Shown: positions 17,837 to 29,646, counted from the stretch's first letter. The stretch: 64,000 nt of DNA from Strigamia acuminata (GCA_949358305.1 OX442322.1:9114001-9178000); one strand, 5' to 3'. The notes: generated by a model from the sequence alone, not told the origin. Made by a program: numbers and translations.

Positions 17837-20800
17837 ATGGCTACAGGAGGTGGATCAAGGTCAGGTTCAGGGAGAACAACGCCAACAACGGTTGAGCAAC
17901 AACCGCCGGAAGAAATGGACGTGTTGTCTGGGAGGTTCACGACTTTGGGGATCTCTTTGGACGCGCTTTTGAGAAGGTCCTTGACACTAAAAGATACTGG
18001 CGAGCTGGAAGCTGTAGAAATGGCTGCAGATGAACAGATGATGAGAATGATAAACGACCTGAACACGATGCAGCCCAACCTGACAAGAGATCAGTACTTG
18101 GCAAATCTAAGGGAAATCGAAGAGTTAGAGACACCGATTTCAGTTCTTAAGCACAGAACCCGAATGTCCAAGAAGTTCGTGACGCATTGGTCAGCAAATC
18201 CAGCAAATGCTTCAGCGTTGACGACCAGTACGTCTCAGAGTTCGATTTTGAACCAGACCTTGTCGCAATCGACAAGAAGGCATAATAATGCAAAGCTTCC
18301 TAAGTTGGAAATGCGGAAATTCAATGGAGATGTGACGACATTTCGTCCCTTCCTAAGCAGCTTTGATTCTGCTGTTCACAGCAACCCTGATTTATCAGAA
18401 ATTGAGAAGTTGCAATACTTGCAGTCGCTGTGCACGGGAGAAGCTGCCATGCTGATCTCTGCATTTCCGTTAGTGGACGGTAATTACAATTTGGCAAGAG
18501 AAGAGTTGGAACGTTCCTACGGGGACGATGAAGCCCAGAGAGTGGCATTGGTCAAGTCCATAAGGGATATGAAACAGGTTACGGAATTGCATCCGGTCAA
18601 AGCTGTCCGTACACAGTTGACCAAGGTGTCCACTGCTATCCGCTTGCTGGAGCAGTTGAGCGTTCCAGTACAGACTGCTGGTCTGCTTCTGGCACCCGAC
18701 GTGCTGAGGAAATTTCCACCTGCCATGGTGATGAGGTTTTACCAGCAGCAAGGGGCTAAGACCTCAAATTTAGTGACAATCTTGAATTTCTTTGCGGCTG
18801 AAGTTCAGCTCTTGGAGCAGATGGAAGATGTCATGGGGGCAGGAGGTCTTGCAACTAAGAAAGACAAGTTTGGAAGTTCCGACAAGGATAAGGATCAACG
18901 CAAGGGCACGATGTCCACCTGCGCTACGTCCAAAAAAGCCAAAGAGTCTTTTTGCCCAAAGCTGACCGTGGGAAGCGCAATTTGCATTTTTTGCAAAGAA
19001 GGTCATGCTAACGCTTTCTGTAGGAAAGAAATGAGCGTGGCAGAGAAGACCACGATTATTCAACAGAACCGACTTTGCTTCAATTGCCTGCAAGAGGGAC
19101 ACAGGGCAATGCGGTGCCAGGTTAAAACCAGCTGCAGGACTTGCGGCGGACGACATCATTCGTCCATCTGCAGGAAATTGAACACAGGAAGTGGAGGTGG
19201 GATAGAGAAGCCCAAGGACGTGAGCGCGAACGTTTCCTTGGCGATCTCCTCAACACTTCAGTTGATGATATTCACAGCGGAGTTAAAAACAAAGTCTGGA
19301 GGTTCGCACACGATCCGTGGCATGTTAGATCCGGGCAGCCATCGGTCCTACATTTTAAAGAGTGTAGCCGACCGGATACGGTTGAAGAGTTGTGGGTCAA
19401 TCGAAGCCACAGCCCAACGCCTCAATGAAGAGGATAATGCTGGATCGACGTCTTACGACGTTTACAAGCTACTCCTTCAGTCTAGGCACGGAGCCAGAGA
19501 GCTCAAGGTGACGACTTTAAGTGCAAGAAGCCTACCGCATGTGTATGGGATAGCCAGCCCTGATACCATTCAGAAAGTTAAAGATTTGGGGTTCGAATTG
19601 GCTGAAGACTTACCTTCGACTGCAGGCAATGTTGATATCTTGCTTGGAGTTGATGTTTGGTGGGAAATCTGCCTTGACGGACGGAAACGTCTTGATAACC
19701 GCTTGGGTTTGGTCAATACCATTTTTGGTTGGGTGTTGTCAGGAGCCGCTGGGTCGACAGATGTCTTCTCAGAGAGCTCGCGTGACGTGTCTTGCTGCAA
19801 CACCTGTGAAATTAAGACTGGCCATGATTTGGAAAAGCTTTGGAGTTTGGAGGCTGTTGGGATTACCGCTGGCGAACGCGATTCAGATTTTGTTCGAGAT
19901 CGCTTTGAGAAGTCGCACAAGCGAATGGAGGATGGTCGCTACCAAGTTTGCTTGCCCTTTAACGATAAGATCGGGGCTTTGGAATCAAACTGGGAGTTGG
20001 CTCTGAACCAACTATCACATACGCTTAGGCGAATTGATAGTAACCGCGACCACAAGGAACGTTATAACAAAGCCATGTGGGACTACGTCAAGGAAGAGCA
20101 CGCGGAAGTAGTACCTCTTGCAGAGAGATACAAGAAAACTGGAGTTTATGTTATCCCGCACCATCCAGTGATCAAGGAGGACCGGGAAACAACCAAGTTC
20201 CGTGTCGTTTTCAACGCGTCGTCGGCGAGGAAGGGGCTACCTTCGCTGAACGACTGTCTGTATCCTGGCCCTTCTTTAAATCCGGATATTGTCCCAGTTA
20301 TGATCCGTTTCCGCCTTTTTTGTGTAGTGGCGATAGCAGACATCAAGCAGGCTTTCCTGCAAGTGCTGATTAATCCTGACCACTGCGATTTCTTGCGGTT
20401 CCTTTGGGTCTCAGAAGAATATTTCCAAGAAGGATATTCTTGGCAGAATTTGTGGGATCACCTGGTCGTTTTAAGAATGATAGTCGTCCCTTTCGGGGTG
20501 AATTCGTCGCCATTCTTGTTGTGCGCTGTCATCCGCGCGCAAGGGCGATTGTATTTGGTGCTTTTCCCCAAAGAGGCAGACGCCCTTGATAAGGGCATCT
20601 ACATGGACGATTTGACGTCCGGGGCCGATGGAACCCAAGAGACAGTTAGGCACTGTGTCAATCTACGCAGGATCCTTGACGAGGGAAAGATGCCTCTCGT
20701 CAAGTGGGCAGCATCAAAGGCAGAAGTCTTTGATGCACTCAAAGACAAGGATTTCCACATGCGTGCAGACAAGTTTGAAGATCTAGGAGTTGTCAAGATG

Positions 20801-21957
20801 CTGGGCATCCTTTGGAGCGTCCAAGATGATACGCTAATGTTCAGGATCCCGACCGGTGTTGAGATTCCCCAGTCAAGGAGGGGCATTCTGTCATTATTGG
20901 CATCAGTCTTCGACCCCTTGGGGTTGATAGCTCCAGTCATTTTGCGGATGAAGCTACTTTTACAGAGTATGTGGGGTCGCGACATCAAATGGGACGACAT
21001 AATCTCCGAAGAGAACCGAGAGATAGTGACAAAATGGTACGCCGATCTTCAGCGCCTCACCGAAGCCCGGGTGAAGCGTTGGATGGGGACGTACTCGGGC
21101 CAAGAAATGGACATTGACGTCTTTTGCGACGCAAGTCCACAAGCGTACGGGTGCGCGATCTACGTTCGAGCTGCGTCAGGCGCGACCCAACTGCTCTTGA
21201 GCAAAAGCAGAATTGCCCCCACCACCAAGTTGACTTTGCCACGCCTAGAATTGACCGCAACTGTTGTTGGAGTCCGGATGGTGGAGTACATCCTAGAGGA
21301 TTTCCTACCAGGTTATCCAATCGGGAAGATAAGGTATTACTCGGACTCAATGGTTGCGCTCGGGTGGTTGAAGTCTGATAAGAACAGGTGGAAGCCCTAT
21401 GTCTCCAACAGAGTGGCAGAAGTTCTTGAAAAGTCAAGTCCGAGTCAGTGGGCATACGTCCCGACGGACCGGAATCCAGCGGACGTATTGACACGCCCAT
21501 GCGAGGCAAAGAACCTTTTGGCCAACCGTCTCTGGTGGGACGGGCCCGGTCAGTTGGAAGACCTCGCGGACGAACCTGAGGACGTTGACCTCCCAATGGA
21601 AGAGGCAAAAAAGGAAAAGGTAGCTTTGGTTGCGTCAGATGGAGAAGCGCATATGTGCGAGGTTTTCAAGCGATTTAGTAGTTTTAATCGCCTCGTGCGA
21701 GTTTTCGCGCTCATGCGGCGCTGGCTTCCTTTTTTCGCCCGCGGGAGGGACCTCGAGGTTCTCGAGATAGAAGTTGCCGAGGAAAGAGTCATCCGCTTGG
21801 CTCAGGTCTTGAGTTTTCCAGACGAAAGACAAGCCGCAATGTTGAAAGAGAAAGTGGCAAAGGGCTCTATCCTGAAAAATTTCGACATTTTTCTGGATGA
21901 GAGAGATTTACTAAGACTAAGGAGCCGTCTAGGGAAGTCAGCGCTTCCCTTTGACGA
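17837..21957 (+). pseudogene. gag-pol: BP-A gag-pol, 5' part (Gag to start of integrase), interrupted
   Basis: BEL/Pao polyprotein. ATG at 17837 has a good context (gacATGG) and starts the first long frame after the leader. Gag/DUF1759-like region about 150-330; zinc fingers at C383-C395, C414-C427 (canonical C-x2-C-x4-H-x4-C) and C433-C445; protease (DUF1758-like) motif D498-P-G-S in place of the usual DSG; RT with D835 (IADIKQAF) and YMDD at 922-925; RNase H residues D1098, E1138, D1170. No internal stop. At codon 1374, just before the integrase zinc finger, BP-B is inserted; in-frame reading past 21957 is LTR sequence of BP-B and stops at 22078. The frame resumes at 31120: the two parts sum to 1,758 codons plus stop. 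As it stands it would encode protease, RT and RNase H but no integrase. Confidence 0.92.
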
Positions 21958-23426
21958 TGTTGCGGTCAGTCAACAGGAACAGAGAAGAACTGAGATGTGG
22001 CGATTCGAAACTCCCGCCAACAAACTCAAACGATCGTATAGTGAAATTCGTACGTGTACCGTGTGGAAATGCACTTGATTCGCCTCAAAATCTCCTGTTA
22101 CATGAAGGTTTAACTGTTGGAAACACTTTTGCATGGTATCCAAGTGCTTGCTGATCCATTGGCCAGTCTGGGAAAAATGGTTTCCTACTCAGGACACATT
22201 GGAAATGGGTCAAAAGCAGAAAATACAAGAGTTAACATTAACACGACTATTTTAATCAAATATAAAATGGCAACTCAATAATTACACATTATCAATCAAA
22301 AGGCACGCAACAAGCCAATTGTCGGCAATTTACAATAAAGAAATACTCCGTTGCCACGGAAACGGAGGAAATGCAATTTCAAGCAAAGACAACAAATTAC
22401 GAGAAATGTATTAAAAATAATGTGTAATAGCTCAAAATGAGCACAAAAAACTCAGGAATAATAAAGTCTATCGTAACAACAAAATTCGTTAATCAAAACA
22501 ATGAGAAAACAGCGAAAACAGTGATCGCTAGGCAGATAATTGGGCCTAACCAATCAAAGACAAGCAAAATGACATAATCATCAAGTTTGAATTCAAAGTC
22601 ACACACAAAACCAAATAAGTAAAGATTTTGCATTGAAATACATTAAAACCAAATAGTACTAACACCAATTGAGATATAAAAACAAAGCGACATGAAAGAT
22701 TTACAAATCATCGGCAAAATCCAACATGGCGTCCGGTAAACTCTACATTGGCGGCAAAACACAAGGTTTAAATTTCAACACAAGAAATAACTTATGTAAA
22801 CACTTTGAAATAAGTAAATAAGTTCAGGAAATGTAATTCCCGCAAACAAGACACGTTTTAATGAAAGAACACTTGAAATCAACCGCAAACCGAACGAAAC
22901 GATCTTGGACGGCAACGCACATGCGGGGTCCGTCACGATCGCTCGTAGCAGAAAAACGGCTGTTCCGGGACGAAATTAGAGTGCACGAATCAACAGATCA
23001 CCCCCAAATTAGTCTAAAACAATGTCAAAAACAATTCTAACCATCAAAATTCCGTCCAAACGGAAGGTTAGAAGTTTGAACAAAAACCGAACTAGAACTT
23101 GAAATATGACGTCACGTCAATAACACTAGTGAACTGTTTAACGACAAATGCACCAAATTTCACCCGAAATCACACAAATTGATAGAAAATGAATAAAGTA
23201 ACACAAAATCACGCAATAAACACTAGAAATAAATGCAATAAACAATGGAATATCACATTTCATCAAACATCAGTATCTGAAAGCACTAAAAACATTTTAA
23301 TAATGCAAAAATCCTGTAAATAAAAACTGAAATGTTATGCAAAATAAAACACACTTTGGAAACATTTATTCAGACACAAATTGGCAATAAAAGTAGTTTC
23401 TAAATTATTCCACGTTGTTTGCAACA
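21958..23426 (-). repeat. BP-B 3' LTR
   Basis: 1,469 bp. In element orientation it starts TGTTGCAAACAACG and ends GACCGCAACA. It holds an ACATGGCGTCC motif near 22724 and is AT-rich with no gene. Confidence 0.93.
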
Positions 23427-23438
23427 ACGAATTGCCAG

Positions 23439-23465
23439 CGAGAAAGAGAGAGAAGAGAGATGAAA
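23439..23465 (-). other. Pyrimidine tract before BP-B 3' LTR
   Basis: In element orientation a CT-only run (TCTCTCTTCTCTCTCTTTCTCG) lies between the pol stop and the 3' LTR, where retroelements normally have a purine tract. The spacing to the LTR is about 12 nt, over CTGGCAATTCGT. Confidence 0.7.
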
Positions 23466-23484
23466 GAAGTCTGCAAAACACACA

Positions 23485-26400
23485 TCAATCAAGTTCAAGG
23501 GCTCTAATATGCCTTACAGAACGACGCAACTCTCTTCCATCGGGAAGCACAACACTGACGATGCGAATTAGTCCATCATCACCAGGAAAAACTTGTTTTA
23601 TTCTGGCAAGAGGCCAAAAGTAAGGGTTGGTTCCCATCTTTTCAAGAAGAACAATCTGATCAATTTTGGGGTTTTGAAAAGATTTATCTCCTTTAGTCTC
23701 ATAAAAGTTTCTTAACTGCATCAAGTAACTGTGTTTCCATATACTCCAAAAATCCCAAATGAACTGTCTTCTTTTCTTGTCGAGTTTTCGAAGGTCACTT
23801 TTCTTGATTGCATTCAAGGTCTTGTTGATCATGTATTTCGGCATACCTCCCGTTAAAAAGTTTTCAGGTGAAAGGATTCTGCCGCCGTCTATATTTTCGT
23901 GTACATACGACAAAGGTCGTGAATTCAACACGGAGCTGATCTCAAGAACCAAGGTTTGTAAATTTTCTAGATCTACAGTGTGTCTCAATAAAGTTTTCCG
24001 CAATTTATCCTTTACTGAACGGACTAGTCTCTCCCAAGCTCCTCCCATCCACGGTGAAAGTGGAGGGATAAATGTCCATACAATCCTTTTCTCAGACAGA
24101 AATGTTTTTATGTCCGAACGGCCAATCAGTTTTCCCCATGACTGAATTTGTGTACTTCCTTTTTCAAAGGTTTTACTGTTGTCCGAGAAGACTTTTGCTG
24201 GACAACCGTAACGAGCACAAAATCGTCTGAATGCCAATAAGAATTTCTCAGTGGATAAATCTTCGGACACTTCGAGATGTAAACTTCGTGTAACCATACA
24301 AGTGAATAATAAAATGTATGTTTTCTTCAATCGTTTTTTGTCCTTTCCCACAAAAATAGGTCCTAAATGATCGATTCCGGTGTGTTGAAAAGGAGCTGCT
24401 GGGGTTACTCTTTCTTTCGGTAATTCTCCAGTAGACGGATTATTTCTTGCAAGTTTAGTCCTTCTGCAAACGGAACATTCTCTTATCACAGTTTGAATGG
24501 TCCTGCGTCCTCGGAGAATCCAAAATTTCTCACGAATTCGATAAAGCGTTTCACTCAAATCTCCATGCATGAGATCAAGATGAATCTTGCGAATAATTAG
24601 TCTAGTTACCCAACTTTCGTTATGCAAAAGAATCGGGTATTTTTCGTCAAATGAAAGCAAAGACAATCTCAGTCTGCTGCGCAAACGTAAAAGTCCATCC
24701 TCATCTAAGAAATATTCGAAATTTTTCAAAGGGGATGATCTCGCAACTTCAGTCTTGTTTTTCACAGCTTCGATCTCTTCTCGAAAGTAGATTTCTTGTG
24801 AAAATTGAAGAATCCTAATTTGACTGGATTCCATTTCGCGTTGCGCGAGATCTTCGCCGCGAAAACGATGAGATTTCCAGCGCAAAATGTACGAAAATAC
24901 TCTAACTAGACGGTTGAAGTTGCGATATCTTTTGAAAAATTTGCTTATAAATGTCTCTTTGACTTGAACATTCATAACCACAATTTTTCTTTCTTCTTCG
25001 GGTAGTTTTTCTTGCACGACCTCGACTTTTTTGATTTTAGAAACGTCCACGCCGTTCCACCAAAGTTTATTTGTCATCAATGTTTTTGCATCGTGTGGTC
25101 GTGTAAGTAGATCTGCAGGATTGAACTCTGTCGGAATATGTGACCATTGGCTTGCGTCAGACGATGAAACAATTTCCTGAACGCGGTTAGAAACATAAGG
25201 CTTCCACTCATTTTTCTTCGAGTTGATCCAAGCCAAAGTTATGGTGGAATCAGAAAAATATCGAATGTCTTCGATTGGATAACCTGGCAGAAAGTTATTT
25301 GTCAAATACTGACACATCCGTACACCAACGACCGCAGCAGTTAATTCAAGTCTAGGCAAGGTAATCTTTTTTGCAGGGGCTAGCCTACATTTGCTGAGTA
25401 GCAAAGTTCTTTTTCCTTTGTTGTTGACGATGAAAATTGCACATCCAAAGGCTTTAGTGCTGGCATCACAGAAAACTTCAATACTCAACTCTTCATTAGA
25501 ATAAGTTTCTAACCATCGAGGTACCTTATAGTCTTTTAATTTCTGGATGTCTCGACTCCATTCGTCAATCTCTTGCTTTTCTGAGTCCGAAATTCTTCCG
25601 TCCCAGTTCTTTGTACGTAGACAAATGTCTTGAAGAAGGAGTCTCATTTTCAAAACGACTGGAGAAATGAGTCCTATCGGGTCGAAAATAGAGGCTACCA
25701 AAGAGAGAACTTCACGTCTTGTGTTCGGAATAATGTCCATTTGTGGAATCCTGAACATGAGGACATCTTCTTGCGTGTCCCATAAAATTCCAAGCATTTT
25801 TATCACTCCCTGTTCACAGAATCCGTCACTTCTCATGTGAAATCCCTTTTCTTTGATGTCATTGAAAACCTTTTCATTGGGTGTCGCCCATTTAACAAGT
25901 GGGAGTTTCCCGTCATCCAAAATCATTTTTAATTCTTCACAATGCTTTGTTGTGTCTGTCGTGTGATCACCTCCAGAAGTTAAATCATCCATGTATATCC
26001 CGGCGTCCAGTGCATCGACTTCTTTCGGATGTGTCTCCTTGTATTGATCAGCTTGTTTCCGAATTGTTGCGCACAGGAGAAAAGGAGAGGAAATAACTCC
26101 AAATGGTACGACTATCATCCTCAAAATCATAATGTTGTTCCACAAATTTTTCCACGAATAGGGGTTCTTGAAATATTGCTTCGAAACCCACAAAAAACGC
26201 AGAAAGTTCCTATGTGTGGGGTTTATCATTACTTGGAGGAATGCTTGTTTAATGTCAGCAATGATTGGAATGCAATACAATCTGAATCTGACCATCACCA
26301 ATATCAAATCTGGATTCAAAGATGGTCCAGGAAAAAGGCAGTCATTTAATGAGCGTTTTCCTTTTTTCGCAGACGACGCATTGAATACGACTCTGAATTT

Positions 26401-28737
26401 CGTTGTTTCCCGGTCCTCTTTGATCACTGGATGATGTGGAATGTTATATATCCCTTTCTTTAGGAACCGTTCTTCAGTTGGAACTTCCTCAGCGTGGTTT
26501 TCTTCAATGTACTGCCACATTGAGTCGTCATATCGCTTCTTATAATCGTCATTTGAGTCGATTCTCTTCAATGTGTTGGCTAATTGGTTAAGTGCGAGCT
26601 CCCAGTTTGAGTCCAAGTCAGTTTCTTGTCCATTAAAAGGCAGCATCACCTCGTATCTTCCGTCATCGAGACGTTTTGTCGTGGCTTCAAATCGATCTCT
26701 TGTGAAATCGGATTCTTTTTCACCAGCATTAATCCCAATTGCCTCTAAGTTCCAAAGTTTGTCCAATTGTTCATGGATTTCTATGTTGCAAGTATTACAA
26801 CATGAAGTCAAATCAGCTTCATCTTCGAATAAATCCGTATTTCCGGCTGCTCCGATAAGCACCCATCCAAATAACGTATTTATGAGTCCAAGATCGTCGT
26901 TGATTTTCTTTTTGCCATCTTTAATGACTTTCCACCAAGCATCAACTCCCAAAAGAATGTCTATTTGAGATGTCTTGGCTGGCAGATCTTCGGCAAGTTC
27001 AAGATTCAGCTTCTTCACCTTTTCTATTACCGATGCATTCAAAATGCCCTGCACTTTCGGCAAATTTTCCACTGAAAGCATTGATAATTTGAAGTTTTGT
27101 GCGTCATTCTTGCTTTGAAGAGTAACGTTGTATACGTCGTAATCAGTGGCAGCAGGCATAGAATCGTTGAACCGTTGTGTGGTCGCAGAAATACTACCGC
27201 ACTTCTTCAGTTTTAGTCGGTTCACCAGTTCAGTTGTAATGAATGACCGATGGCTACCCGAGTCAATCATGCCTCGGATGTGGTGTGAACCTCCAGATTT
27301 GGTTTTGAGGTCAGCAACAAAAATCATAAGTTGAAGAGAAGTGGATATCGCGCACGAGACGTGTGTGGTCACTTGCGACTCCTTGGGTTTCTCTGTCGGA
27401 CTTGGAGAATTGTTCACCTCAGACTTCTTACAAATGGTTGAATGATGTCTTCCGCCACAATGCTTGCAGGAAAACTTCACTTTGCAGTCACCAACGCGAT
27501 GACCTGTTCGAAAACAATTAAAGCAAAGTCTGTTTTTCTTTATCAATTCAATCTTTGCATTGATTTCGAACTCCTTTTTGCAAGAACCGCTCAAATGGTC
27601 TTCTTGACAAAAAATGCACTTGAGTGCCTTGGAATTCGCAGACTTGTTCTCTTGTCTCGACTCTGTCTTCACTTTGGAGCTTGAAGACGATTTTGAGTCT
27701 TGCGTCGCGGTGCAAGTCGTCATGGATCCTTTAACTTTAGCCTTTTCAACTTCAGACTTTTCCTTCTTTGCTTTTTCAGATGGAGAAACAGCTTCAGTGC
27801 GTTCTGCCATAGCTACTTCCTTTTGAAAAAAGTCAAGCAAAGTCAAAATGTTCTTGCAAGACAGTCCATGGACTTGGTAAAAACGCAAAGTCATTGGAGC
27901 AGGAAACTTGCTAAGAATGTCCGGCATCAGAAATGCACCAGATGTCCGTACAGGAATCTTCAGTTGCTCAAGAAGTCGTATTGTTGAAGAAATTTTCGTC
28001 AAATTTGCTTTCAACACCTTTGTCGGGTATATGCTTGAAACAGTTTTCAAGTCTCGAATGGATTGGATGAGAGCCGTCTGTTGCGCATCCTCATCGCCAT
28101 AGTTACGATCAAGTTCTTCCCGTGCCAAGTCATAGGATTCCTCGATCAAAGGAAAGGTGGAAATCAAAGCCGCCGCCTCACCTGTGCACATAGTTTGAAG
28201 GTATTGCAACTTTTCAACACTGCTCAGATCTGGGTCATTATGAACAGAAGTTTCAAAGTTGCTCTTAAACGTCTTGTATTTGATTATCTCCCCGTCAAAC
28301 TTTACAGATTCAAGTTTGGGCAACTTGGAATTCTTGCGGAAAGAAGTCGAAGTATTCAGGGATGTATTTGCACCGGAAACTGTAGACATGTTGAGTCTTC
28401 CTCCAAGGGTTGGAAGAGACCGCTTTGAAACCTCCCACCTTCTTCGGAGAAGTTCCACTCTCGTTTGTGATGATTCCAGTTTCTCGACACTCTCAAGGTA
28501 AAACGCGTGCTCACAGTAGACTTGAAGCTCGTTCAGGCCATTTACAACGCGTGTCTCTTTCAGATTTGCAGTAAGCAGAAGCGCTTCTAACTCTCCTGGA
28601 TCGCTCGTCTTCTCCGACAAAGACAGCAAGTCGTTGAGAGATGAAAGTTGTGCTTCCCACCTGGTCTCTAGTATTTCAATTTGCTCCACAGTGAGTAAAT
28701 CGCGTTCGGAAGTTTCTGTATCTCTATCTCTCTCCAT
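23485..28737 (-). CDS. gag-pol: BP-B gag-pol polyprotein, intact, 1,750 aa
   Basis: A complete single-frame BEL/Pao polyprotein that would assemble particles, process itself, copy the RNA and integrate the cDNA. The start at 28737 (gagATGG) aligns with the BP-C start. Gag (DUF1759-like) about 20-330; three zinc fingers C374-C386, C405-C418, C424-C436; protease D492-S-G-S; RT D828 (IADIKQAF) and YMDD at 915-918; RNase H D1091, E1131, D1163; integrase zinc finger H1386-x4-H1391-x29-C1421-x2-C1424; integrase core D1456, D1519, E1569; C-terminal DUF5641-like chromatin/DNA-binding region about 1665-1750. No stop, frameshift or missing catalytic residue. Length is the same as BP-A (1,758) and BP-C (1,753). 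No envelope frame follows. Confidence 0.96.
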   Translation of the reverse strand: MERDRDTETSERDLLTVEQIEILETRWEAQLSSLNDLLSLSEKTSDPGELEALLLTANLKETRVVNGLNELQVYCEHAFYLESVEKLESSQTRVELLRRRWEVSKRSLPTLGGRLNMSTVSGANTSLNTSTSFRKNSKLPKLESVKFDGEIIKYKTFKSNFETSVHNDPDLSSVEKLQYLQTMCTGEAAALISTFPLIEESYDLAREELDRNYGDEDAQQTALIQSIRDLKTVSSIYPTKVLKANLTKISSTIRLLEQLKIPVRTSGAFLMPDILSKFPAPMTLRFYQVHGLSCKNILTLLDFFQKEVAMAERTEAVSPSEKAKKEKSEVEKAKVKGSMTTCTATQDSKSSSSSKVKTESRQENKSANSKALKCIFCQEDHLSGSCKKEFEINAKIELIKKNRLCFNCFRTGHRVGDCKVKFSCKHCGGRHHSTICKKSEVNNSPSPTEKPKESQVTTHVSCAISTSLQLMIFVADLKTKSGGSHHIRGMIDSGSHRSFITTELVNRLKLKKCGSISATTQRFNDSMPAATDYDVYNVTLQSKNDAQNFKLSMLSVENLPKVQGILNASVIEKVKKLNLELAEDLPAKTSQIDILLGVDAWWKVIKDGKKKINDDLGLINTLFGWVLIGAAGNTDLFEDEADLTSCCNTCNIEIHEQLDKLWNLEAIGINAGEKESDFTRDRFEATTKRLDDGRYEVMLPFNGQETDLDSNWELALNQLANTLKRIDSNDDYKKRYDDSMWQYIEENHAEEVPTEERFLKKGIYNIPHHPVIKEDRETTKFRVVFNASSAKKGKRSLNDCLFPGPSLNPDLILVMVRFRLYCIPIIADIKQAFLQVMINPTHRNFLRFLWVSKQYFKNPYSWKNLWNNIMILRMIVVPFGVISSPFLLCATIRKQADQYKETHPKEVDALDAGIYMDDLTSGGDHTTDTTKHCEELKMILDDGKLPLVKWATPNEKVFNDIKEKGFHMRSDGFCEQGVIKMLGILWDTQEDVLMFRIPQMDIIPNTRREVLSLVASIFDPIGLISPVVLKMRLLLQDICLRTKNWDGRISDSEKQEIDEWSRDIQKLKDYKVPRWLETYSNEELSIEVFCDASTKAFGCAIFIVNNKGKRTLLLSKCRLAPAKKITLPRLELTAAVVGVRMCQYLTNNFLPGYPIEDIRYFSDSTITLAWINSKKNEWKPYVSNRVQEIVSSSDASQWSHIPTEFNPADLLTRPHDAKTLMTNKLWWNGVDVSKIKKVEVVQEKLPEEERKIVVMNVQVKETFISKFFKRYRNFNRLVRVFSYILRWKSHRFRGEDLAQREMESSQIRILQFSQEIYFREEIEAVKNKTEVARSSPLKNFEYFLDEDGLLRLRSRLRLSLLSFDEKYPILLHNESWVTRLIIRKIHLDLMHGDLSETLYRIREKFWILRGRRTIQTVIRECSVCRRTKLARNNPSTGELPKERVTPAAPFQHTGIDHLGPIFVGKDKKRLKKTYILLFTCMVTRSLHLEVSEDLSTEKFLLAFRRFCARYGCPAKVFSDNSKTFEKGSTQIQSWGKLIGRSDIKTFLSEKRIVWTFIPPLSPWMGGAWERLVRSVKDKLRKTLLRHTVDLENLQTLVLEISSVLNSRPLSYVHENIDGGRILSPENFLTGGMPKYMINKTLNAIKKSDLRKLDKKRRQFIWDFWSIWKHSYLMQLRNFYETKGDKSFQNPKIDQIVLLEKMGTNPYFWPLARIKQVFPGDDGLIRIVSVVLPDGRELRRSVRHIRALELD

Positions 28738-29146
28738 CTCAAATTCACGGCTGTAAATTATGAAACAGAAGATAATATTTTGAACAACAAAACACTTCGC
28801 TTTAAACTTAAAAAGAATATAACTTAAACTTTATACTTGAAAAGAATAAAATTCACAATCATTCACTTTAAAAGAACAGAATTTTTCAAAGTTTTCTTGC
28901 CCAAACGACAAAAAACCTTGAAAATACACAAGAATATCGAGTGTTTTAGCAATCAAGGATGCCAAAACAAACGAGCGACCTTGATCACGTATTAAAAACG
29001 TGACTCAAAAAGTCCTGCACAAGTTTGAATTATTTCTGCGGTTCGTACGGAACGAATCACGCCAGAAAATCACTATCAGATTCACGACAATAACTGACAG
29101 CCCTTGCAATGAGAGACTGAACAGTTTCTAACTCCAAAAAATCTAA

Positions 29147-29171
29147 ATCTCCCCTGGTTAAGCCAGTTATA
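29147..29171 (-). promoter_or_regulatory. Conserved leader stem with GGGGAG box (BP-B)
   Basis: On the minus strand, ATAACTGG-CTTAA-CCAGGGGAG. Both arms differ from BP-A (CTGC/GCAG) so that pairing is kept (CTGG/CCAG). Confidence 0.55.
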
Positions 29172-29385
29172 TGGAGATGCATGCACAAAATCAAGAAATC
29201 ACTTGAAAAATTCACAATACAATACGCTTTCAGTGAATTTTCCCTCAAAACTAGCTTAGGAAAAAGCAAAAACAGCTTTGAAATACCCAATACAATACCC
29301 TCATGCAACCAAAATCTTAGAAATACAAGCACTGAATGCAAAACACAAGAATAAGCAATTATTTCAGGGGCAAATCGGCTTTCCA

Positions 29386-29400
29386 GCACAGCGCGTTGTG
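29386..29400 (-). promoter_or_regulatory. Shared leader motif variant CACAACGCGCTGTGC (BP-B)
   Basis: Same first eight bases and same CACA/TGTG pairing as the motif of the other families, but GC replaces AAT in the loop, removing the ATG. The same variant is in BP-C. Confidence 0.45.
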
Positions 29401-29612
29401 TAATCCAAGATGGCGACCGAAGAATCTCGTTGCTTGCACAGAAATGTTCGTGATCGACGCCAAATAAATCCCCGTTGTGGCTGTTGTCACGTTGAACGAC
29501 GACCATTCTAGCAGACGACGACTCACGGACGTATTTTCCGTCAATCGCACCAGACGCACGGTTGAACGTATCAAATGATGAACCGGAAAAAACCCACAAG
29601 AAGCAGACGAAA

Positions 29613-29631
29613 TCCATGGTCACGTGCACCA
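29613..29631 (-). other. BP-B primer-binding site
   Basis: On the minus strand TGGTGCACGTGACCATGGAT: the tRNA-His-type site with one inserted A, followed by a CCAtGGAT version of the CCAGGAT box. It lies 15 nt from the LTR. Confidence 0.5.
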
Positions 29632-29646
29632 AAAATTCTTATTCGA

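Larger units (their letters stand above)
28738..29646 (-). promoter_or_regulatory. BP-B 5' leader
   Basis: Noncoding leader between the 5' LTR and gag; the 191-codon frame at 29057-29632 has no recognisable domain and no counterpart in the other leaders. It contains the primer-binding site (29613-29631), a GGTCGCCATCTT YY1-like motif (29407-29418), the shared-motif variant (29386-29400), and the hairpin plus GGGGAG box (29147-29171). A 3'-splice-like TTTACAG lies a few bases before the gag ATG but is not kept in BP-C. Confidence 0.7.

Noticed and set aside
21958-22078. C-terminal ~39 residues of the long frame starting at 17837
   Set aside because: These codons are BP-B LTR sequence read by chance after the insertion point; the same peptide appears wherever that LTR occurs (29650, 42733).
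29057-29632. 191-codon minus-strand frame in the BP-B leader
   Set aside because: It starts next to the PBS, has no domain, and the corresponding BP-C leader frame (56584-56940) is different and shorter; chance frame.
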